Origin: Bacteroidales bacterium
GTDB lineage: Bacteria > Bacteroidota > Bacteroidia > Bacteroidales > ML635J-15
Length of the DNA: 13,436 nucleotides
NCBI GenBank assembly: GCA_028697515.1
Contig: JAQVEY010000021.1
Location: forward strand, 1 to 13,436
Direction: 5' to 3'
In this document: piece by piece, positions 7,208 to 13,436 of the stretch
How the letters are laid out: every line of letters begins with the position of its first letter
Numbering within the stretch: the stretch's first letter is position 1
The notes under the pieces: generated by a model
Database searches by the model: none
What the model was told of the DNA's origin: nothing
The model's input: only the letters and a program-made list of their open reading frames with translations
Made by a program: the position numbers and the translations under genes

Positions 7208-9667
7208 TTAAATCACTACCATTCTATATTTTCTCGAAAATTTTTCAGCTTCAACAACACAAATATAAAGTCCCGGATTTAGATTTAAGGAGAGTGCCGA
7301 AATTGTCACCGTATTTGTACCCGGTACTAACAATTCATTCTTTTGACTCACTAACTGCCCTGATGTGTTATAAATTTTTATGCAGGACATTACTGTATAT
7401 TTAGTTACAACTTCAAAACTAGCATAATCGGTAAAAGGATTCGGATATAAATTCCCAATACTTTCTGCGGAAATTACTTCATATTGCACTCTTTTGACTA
7501 CTTTTCCTCCAGTTGCATCATTAAGTTGAACATAAACCTCCTTCTCACCTGTTTCAGAAGTATTTAGAATTTTTAAAAAATTATCATCTGAAATTGTCAT
7601 GCAAGAAATTTTCTCCACAGGTCTATACACTACAGTATTATTTTCTGCAGGCACCGAAACCGAAGCAAGACCACAATAATAAATTCCTGTATAAGTTTTA
7701 AGTCCTGCCGCTCTGTTATAATAATTCCCGGTATTCTGATAAGTCATTCTTATTCTTCCGTCACTATAAATTGTCGTTCTACACATAAATTCTGTTGCCA
7801 AAGAATCGTTGAACCAAATATCAATACAGGAATCACTCAGTTCATAGGAATATAACACAGGTTCAGAAAAGTAATAAGTATTAAATACACTTAATTGCAT
7901 GTCATTATACTTAGAAGTCTTTATCTCAGGATAAGGATACAGTTCTTCGACAGCTTTATTTTTCCCATTAAATGATATTGTTGCATCCCAAGCGAGATAA
8001 ATACTATCACATAGTTCGCCGGCACAAGGGAATTCCCACCCAAGATAGATTGCTCTCAAAGTATCTCTGTAAAAATTAAGATTGTCGGGCTGAAAATATT
8101 CTTCTGCACTGTATTCCTGTATGTATTCATCTGTTTTCAAAATATGAAAAGTATATGGTGGATTTCCGCCACCTGCATATAGTTTTATATCCAATTCTTC
8201 TCTCGTAATTGCTGCAAGCATATCTGAGGCATCAAGTCTTAAAACTGTATCTTCAGGAATAGAATAAAGTGGGAGCTCCACATAAAACATAGAAACCGAA
8301 TTTGGCGATAGTTCTACATCAGAATTTACACCTACATATTCGTTGACAGAACCATCTGAATACTGCATTACAGAAAAATATTGTAATTCTCCTTCCAATC
8401 CACCCGAATTATCAATTATCAAAAATAATTTACTTTTTCCCCACACTTCTATATGATTAAGTATATCTGTAATATCTATTCCAAACTCCATAACATCTGC
8501 TCCGGGTATCGTGTCCAAGCCTGTCATTAGGTGATGCCCACCCTGAAAGTTAAATGTCGGGAATTCAAGTATTTTTTCGGGATAGTCTGACTCTGCATCA
8601 AATGAAATACCTGCACTTATTTTCAAAGAATTTCTCCACGAATGCTTTAATTTTATTTTAAAACAAAGCTCAGGCTCATATTCAATGTTGGGCACAGGTA
8701 AAAAAACCTGTTTATTCCAAAATCTCTCAGGCAGATCATATTTAAACAAAAACATACTGTAATTCCACGCATCTCCGTATGAGTTAATTACAATCCATAA
8801 TATTTTTTCATTATCGTGCATGTCAACAATATCATCATTATTAATATCTATGCTGTCAGTAATCAGACCATCTCCGTTAAAATCAATTGTAGTATTGTTG
8901 TAATAACCGACAATTGTCATACTATGTGTTGGACGACCAGAAATATAAGAAATAACTTTTACTTTATCGTTAGGATAGCATAAGTCCACATCAGTAATAA
9001 CCTCAGTAGTTCCTGTATGCATAAAGTAAGAATTAGAATAAAAGATAACTGTCCCGCCTGTTTCTTCTCCTCTCAAATGGTCATCAAAATAATGCATAAG
9101 TATTTTCAAGTCCTCATCTGTACTCACATTTAAACTATAATAATCAGAAATACGATTCTTAAATGACGAGAAATAATTATCGTAACCACTCATCCAATAT
9201 TTTCCCCGAAGATCATTACTTAAATATGTACTATCATTAGGATAAGTCTCATTAAAAACCTCTATTGTTGGATTCCCCTGACTTTTTATCAAATTCCATG
9301 TATTGAACGAACTTACTCCAAACCAGCCTTCTCCTTCACTCAGAAAATTATATGAAAATGTAGGTGCAAAAATTGTCGAAGAGTCTGCTGCACGGTTCAA
9401 TGCTCTGTTAAATTCATAAGTCATGCAGTTATAAACTGCTGAAGCTTGACCGCAATTAGAAAGGCTATGCTGATCGTAAAACCATGGCGGAAAGTACTCC
9501 AATTTATGATTCCAAACATTGTCCGGCAACTCAGGGGCTTCATCGGTGTAATAAATTTCGGGAATTGGATAGTTGGGAATATAGAAAGTGTCGGCAACAA
9601 TCTGGGAATTGCCAATCTTGCAAAATAAAACTAAAAAAGCTAATATTGTGAGAAACTGTTTAATCAC
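7208..9667 (-). CDS. Papain-like (C1) cysteine peptidase with T9SS sorting domain, intact paralog
   Basis: The protein has 819 residues. A signal peptide ends near GNSQ (residues 1-21 or 22), and a segment highly conserved with the paralog follows (22-60). The C1-type catalytic domain (about 61-315) shows all four papain landmarks: oxyanion Gln66 and nucleophile Cys72 (DQHSLSNCGQAS, same Gln-to-Cys spacing as papain), His248 (THSMTIVGYY) and Asn295 (LWIVINSYGDAW). Between His and Asn sits an acidic insert, residues 262-286, with two DxNxD-type loops that look calcium-binding. After it come a beta-sandwich region (about 330-450, LKISAGIS, FNFQGG, FGIDITD), further Ig-like/beta material, and a T9SS type A domain (about 736-819, LYPNPFTDY). 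Likely role: secreted or surface endopeptidase; its substrate is unknown. The start is GTG at 9667, since an in-frame stop at 9683-9685 precedes it and no ATG intervenes. It lies 69 bases downstream of its interrupted paralog and may be co-transcribed with it. Confidence 0.9.
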   Translation of the reverse strand: MIKQFLTILAFLVLFCKIGNSQIVADTFYIPNYPIPEIYYTDEAPELPDNVWNHKLEYFPPWFYDQHSLSNCGQASAVYNCMTYEFNRALNRAADSSTIFAPTFSYNFLSEGEGWFGVSSFNTWNLIKSQGNPTIEVFNETYPNDSTYLSNDLRGKYWMSGYDNYFSSFKNRISDYYSLNVSTDEDLKILMHYFDDHLRGEETGGTVIFYSNSYFMHTGTTEVITDVDLCYPNDKVKVISYISGRPTHSMTIVGYYNNTTIDFNGDGLITDSIDINNDDIVDMHDNEKILWIVINSYGDAWNYSMFLFKYDLPERFWNKQVFLPVPNIEYEPELCFKIKLKHSWRNSLKISAGISFDAESDYPEKILEFPTFNFQGGHHLMTGLDTIPGADVMEFGIDITDILNHIEVWGKSKLFLIIDNSGGLEGELQYFSVMQYSDGSVNEYVGVNSDVELSPNSVSMFYVELPLYSIPEDTVLRLDASDMLAAITREELDIKLYAGGGNPPYTFHILKTDEYIQEYSAEEYFQPDNLNFYRDTLRAIYLGWEFPCAGELCDSIYLAWDATISFNGKNKAVEELYPYPEIKTSKYNDMQLSVFNTYYFSEPVLYSYELSDSCIDIWFNDSLATEFMCRTTIYSDGRIRMTYQNTGNYYNRAAGLKTYTGIYYCGLASVSVPAENNTVVYRPVEKISCMTISDDNFLKILNTSETGEKEVYVQLNDATGGKVVKRVQYEVISAESIGNLYPNPFTDYASFEVVTKYTVMSCIKIYNTSGQLVSQKNELLVPGTNTVTISALSLNLNPGLYICVVEAEKFSRKYRMVVI
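9488..9609 (-). repeat. Paralog-shared segment, copy in the intact peptidase
   Basis: This 122-base block aligns without gaps to 12029-12150, with about 14 mismatches counted by eye. It encodes the end of the signal peptide and the first ~40 mature residues, of which 38 of 40 are identical between the two peptidases. Confidence 0.8.
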
Positions 9668-9736
9668 ATTTTTTTCGTAAAGTTAGATATTTTGCAGAAA
9701 AATCATATAAAGTCGGTATATGTATTTTAGTTTTTA

Positions 9737-12208
9737 TTATCTCATAAAAATGAACCTCTTAACCTGAGACTTATTATCAAAAGAAGCCCGAAGAAAATAA
9801 CAACCATCCCCGTGGCAAAAATCGTTTATGTTTAAATTGATAGTATTTATACCTGCGTTAAGATTTGTTGTCTCTTTGTATAGTAATCTGCCGGAAATAT
9901 CAAAAATCTCAATTATCCCAGACTGTTCTATTCCTGTCTGCAAGTTAAAATTTATGAAATCGGAGCTTGGGTTTGGATATAAATCTCCTATCAGGTTTTC
10001 ATCAATAATGTTAAATTCAAAACGCTTAGTAAATTCATCACCGTTTGCGTCTTTTACTTTAACGTAAACTTCGTAAACTCCAGGTTCGGATACTGCTCTC
10101 ATTGCTAATAATCCGGTAGAATCAATTGTAAACAAACTGTCAGGAATTATGGGTGTAAATGTTACGGTGTTAAAAACTTCAGATTCAGAATATGGAACAA
10201 AATAGTTGCCAATGTCGGACCTTATTTGTGCGCAAATGTCGGATTGAGGGATAGAATCGCTGTACGTAACTTCGATAACCCCTAGTTTAGTTAGTTGGAT
10301 GTGAAGTTCAGGATAATAGTATTTTATAGAATTAATGATTTTTCTGTATTTTAGAAAAATTTCAATTTCAGTATCAGAAATTTGGATAGAAGCTGGCTTA
10401 GGATATGAACCGTAAAATTGATATCTTGCATAAGATGAAAATAGAGTAGGTCGGTTTGCTTCAGGGTATAATTCATAAGGGTACCTTCTTTCTGGGACAG
10501 CAATTTCCTTATTATAAAAACCAACAATCCCATATGTATTTATTGAAAGAGAGTCCCAAAGCTCATTAGCTAAAGGCACCTTCCAATCTGGAAATATTTT
10601 AATTGATGTAATAGTATCATAATCAACATTTTGATCAGAAGGGTAAGCTTTTAAAGAAGTTTGAATACTATAAGTTTTAATATATTCTATTGAGTATTCG
10701 TAAGGAGTCTGTCCACCTTCTATAAAAATGTTTAATTCTGTTTTATTATTTATTTCACCAAGAATAGAGGTTTCATTAATTACTTTAGGATAATCGAAAA
10801 AATTTCGGCTCTCAAGATTTAATAATTGAAAGTAATAATTATCACCTGTGAAAAACATCTCAGTAGAACTTACAATCTGATGTTCTTCGGGAGCGGGTTT
10901 AGAGTAATCAATTATTGAGAAATACTGCAATTCGCCAGGTACTCCATGATTTTCGATATTCAAAAAAACTTCATACAACCCATTTTCGGGAATATATTTC
11001 TTTAAATCAGTTATATCAATCCCAAACTCTAAAACATCAGGTTCTGCTAACGAATCAACACCTGTCATGCAAAATGGTCCTCCCTGGAAGTTAAAAACAG
11101 GGAAATCCATAACTATTTCTGGCTTACTAGAGTTTATATCTGAAGATATTCCTGCGCTTATTTTTAAATTGCCTCTTTTTGGATGTTTTATCTTTATTTT
11201 AAAGGTCAACTCTGGTGAATATGCTGTAACAGGTATGGGGAAAAATACTTACTGATTCCAAAAGAGTTGAATCATATCATATTTTAACAAAAAGTAAGAT
11301 CCGTAGTTCCCCCAACTATTTAAAATTAACCATAGGGTCGTTTCATTGTCATGAAAATTAATTATGCCGTCATTATTTGTGTCTATAGTGTCAGTAATGA
11401 TACCATCATTATTAAAATCAATAGAATCATTTTGGTAATAACCTACCAAAGTCATTTGATGTGTAGGATTCTGATGGTAAAAAATAGTGTCCAAAACCCA
11501 AAAGTATGCATTTGTTTCGCTTAATGCTATATCTGGCAACTTCATTATCTGAATATATGACGTTTCTGTTAACGGTTGGGAACAAAACATTGCAATGCCA
11601 CCAGCTTTGTTATCTTCAAAACAGTTATGTAAATAATGTTTAAGAATTTCTAAATCCTGTTCTGTGTTTAGATTTAAAGAATAGTATCCAGATATCCTAT
11701 TAAAAAAAGATTTGTAATAATTTTCATACCCATTCATCCAGAATTTACTAAAAGCTAAATAGTCAAAATCTGGATTTGACATACTCGCATTAAAGTTTAT
11801 CGTTTCATACTCTTTCCTACTTGGATGTCCTTGACTTTTAACTATATTCCAAGAATCAAATGCACTTAACCCATTATACATCGGAAACTGATTGTATGTA
11901 TGATTCGGTGAAAAAGTGTTACTCGAATCAGCTTCTCTATCATAAGCACGATTGAACATATAAGTTAAACAATTAAATATTCCGGAAGCCTGCCCACAAG
12001 TAGGACCAATTTGTTCAATTATACTATCCGGAAAATACTCCAATTTATGATTCCAAACATTATCTGGCAACTCAGGAGCAGAATCGGTGTAATAAATCTC
12101 CGGTACAGGATAGTTAGGAATATAGAAAGTGTCTGCAACAATCTGGGAATGCATTATATTAGTTGATAATACAAATAAGACTATAATGAATGATACAATC
12201 TGTCTCAT
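9737..12208 (-). pseudogene. Papain-like (C1) cysteine peptidase paralog interrupted by one in-frame TAA
   Basis: Two open stretches, 12208-11249 and the one ending at 9737, lie in the same frame and are separated only by a TAA at 11249-11251. Read through, they give an 823-position protein colinear with the intact neighbour. Before the stop: signal peptide (1-22), conserved N-terminus (22-60) and a complete catalytic domain with Gln66, Cys71 (PTCGQASG), His250 (PTHQMTLVGYY) and Asn297 (LWLILNSWGNYG), plus the acidic DxNxDG insert. After it: VFFPIPVTAYSPELTFKIK, matching the neighbour's VFLPVP...PELCFKIK, then beta domains and a T9SS tail (DLYPNPSSDF). The stop is codon 320, where the neighbour has Gln320. 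The downstream part has no credible start of its own; its first TTG is the Leu of PELTFK. I chose ATG 12208 over a TTG at 12217 because it begins a normal signal peptide. Nonsense mutation, sequence error or readthrough are all possible. A truncated product could still be a catalytic, periplasm-retained enzyme. Confidence 0.85.
12029..12150 (-). repeat. Paralog-shared segment, copy in the interrupted peptidase
   Basis: This is the counterpart of 9488-9609. Similarity drops sharply on both sides, in the signal peptide core and just before the catalytic Cys, so it stands out against the rest of the duplication. Confidence 0.8.
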
Positions 12209-12338
12209 TACCTGCAATATTATTTCAATGAATATATGTAAAATTACAAATAATTTTAATAAATTTACAATTAAATATAGTTTTTAACGTTTATAGTGTT
12301 GTGTACTAAAACTAAACAATAATTTAATGATTGGTATT

Positions 12339-13436
12339 ATGAAAACAAGAGTTCTGATTTTAATAGGAATTTTAATACTGGCATTTTTAAGCTCTTGCAA
12401 AAAAGATAATAATGAAGTAAAAGAAATAGAATTAAGTGCAAAACAAAAGGAAATTGTTGTTGCTGGCAATGAGTTTTCATTAGGCTTACTGCAAAAAGTG
12501 AGTGAAGCCTCAACAGATGAGAATTTTATGATTTCGCCCTTAAGTGTAGATTATGCACTTGCCATGACTACAAACGGAGCTAAAAACAACACACTCGACC
12601 AAATGCTTACAACACTTGGTTTCGAAGGATTTGAAATTGAGGAATTTAACGAATTCTTTCATTTACTTATGGATGAGATTGTAGATCTTGACAGCAAAGT
12701 AACTCTCTCAATTGCAAATTCTGTTTGGTATAGGAACTCTTACACGATTTTGCAGTCATTTCTCGATATTAATCAGGAATATTACGATGCTCACATAGCC
12801 TCTTTAAATTTTGATTCTCCTGATGCTGTAACAACAATAAACAATTGGGTTTCGAACAACACAAATGATAAAATTCCTGAAATCATTAACAACATCCCGG
12901 GAGATGCAATTATGTACCTTATAAATGCAGTATATTTTTATGGCCAATGGAAGTATGAATTTGACGAATCTCAAACTCAGCAAGGAGATTTCTATATTTC
13001 AGACGATAACAGCATTCAGACCGACATGATGAAAATGGAAGCCGGTCTAAAATATTACAATGATGCCTCCGTTTCTGTTGTAGAATTACCATACGGAAGA
13101 GGAAACTTTGTTATGGATATGATATTACCTTCTTCAGAGCTTGATCCGGCTCAGGTAATTGCAACGCTGAATCAGCAACGCTGGACAGAAATAACACAAG
13201 GACTATATGACCAGAATATTTTATTGACAATGCCAAAATTTCAGTTCGAATTTGAGAATGATCTAATACCTATGTTAACCGACTTGGGAATGACCGATCT
13301 GTTCAACCCAAATGCCGCCGACTTATCAGGCATAAATGGTACAGGAGGTTTGTATGTTTCGAAAGTAAAACACAAAACTTATATTGATGTAACAGAAAAA
13401 GGCACCGAAGCTGCAGCAGTTACCGCAGTTGAGGTT
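12339..13436 (+). CDS. Serpin, lipoprotein type, 3'-partial
   Basis: The visible 366 codons run off the right edge. A lipoprotein signal peptide MKTRVLILIGILILAFLSSC has lipobox LSSC, so Cys20 would be lipidated, followed by KKDNNE. Serpin landmarks in order: FMISPLSVDYALAMTTNGAK (strand 6B/helix B region), LINAVYFYGQWKYEFDESQT (strand 3A/4C region), VELPYGRGNFVMDMILP, and TYIDVTEKGTEAAAVTAVEV at the very end. The last is the hinge of an inhibitory serpin: Glu353 as P17, Gly355 as P15, Thr356 as P14 and Ala358-360 as P12-P10. By standard spacing the window stops at about P4, so the P1 residue that sets specificity is about three codons outside. An in-frame ATG at 12327 would add MIGI; I prefer 12339 because it gives the classical lipoprotein start. 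It diverges from the peptidase paralog across 130 AT-rich bases in which I see no strong promoter match. Known analogue: miropin of Tannerella forsythia, a Bacteroidota serpin that inhibits serine and cysteine proteases. Confidence 0.94.
   Translation, partial: MKTRVLILIGILILAFLSSCKKDNNEVKEIELSAKQKEIVVAGNEFSLGLLQKVSEASTDENFMISPLSVDYALAMTTNGAKNNTLDQMLTTLGFEGFEIEEFNEFFHLLMDEIVDLDSKVTLSIANSVWYRNSYTILQSFLDINQEYYDAHIASLNFDSPDAVTTINNWVSNNTNDKIPEIINNIPGDAIMYLINAVYFYGQWKYEFDESQTQQGDFYISDDNSIQTDMMKMEAGLKYYNDASVSVVELPYGRGNFVMDMILPSSELDPAQVIATLNQQRWTEITQGLYDQNILLTMPKFQFEFENDLIPMLTDLGMTDLFNPNAADLSGINGTGGLYVSKVKHKTYIDVTEKGTEAAAVTAVEV

Noticed and set aside
9737..11209. Independent 490-residue gene
   Set aside because: Its apparent start is a TTG that aligns with an internal Leu of the paralog. 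There is no signal peptide despite a T9SS tail, and it is in frame with the upstream peptidase across a single stop.
11240..11260. Frameshift in the second peptidase
   Set aside because: Both sides are in the same frame (12208 and 11209 differ by a multiple of three), so the lesion is a nonsense codon, not an indel.

Overview
The window looks like a chromosomal piece of a low-GC Bacteroidota genome. Three C-terminal domains are of the type IX secretion system (T9SS) type A sorting kind, with YPNP motifs. Translation starts sit in AT-rich leaders without clear Shine-Dalgarno sequences. Several matches to the Bacteroidota -7 promoter box TAnnTTTG are present, and one gene is a lipoprotein-type serpin. 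The genus cannot be named from the sequence.

Layout. (1) Positions 2-4867 (+) hold the C-terminal ~1,620 residues of a bacterial alpha-2-macroglobulin with an intact CAEQ thioester motif; its N-terminus lies outside the window. A rho-independent terminator follows. (2) Positions 4915-5282 contain no convincing gene. They hold a degenerate direct-repeat pair next to a large imperfect inverted repeat, which together look like a dispersed non-coding element. (3) Positions 5283-5975 (+) encode a small exported protein resembling the DUF3108/TapB-like group, followed by tRNA-Leu(GAG) and a hairpin that can terminate transcription on both strands. (4) Positions 6188-12208 (-) carry three secreted-protein genes in a row: a PCMD-like T9SS cargo protein, an intact papain-like (C1) cysteine peptidase with a T9SS tail, and a tandem paralog of that peptidase. 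The paralog is interrupted by one in-frame TAA exactly after the catalytic domain. (5) Positions 12339-13436 (+), divergent from the peptidases, encode a lipoprotein serpin cut off by the window edge inside its reactive-centre loop.

Taken together, a duplicated secreted cysteine peptidase sits between two unrelated protease traps, alpha-2-macroglobulin and serpin. A natural inference is a locus for extracellular proteolysis with self-protection or defence against foreign proteases. That functional link is inferred from proximity and family knowledge only. The most notable points are the single in-frame stop in the second peptidase, the acidic calcium-loop-like insertion between the catalytic His and Asn of both peptidases, the nearly invariant 40-residue mature N-terminus shared by the paralogs, and the palindromic element downstream of the macroglobulin gene.
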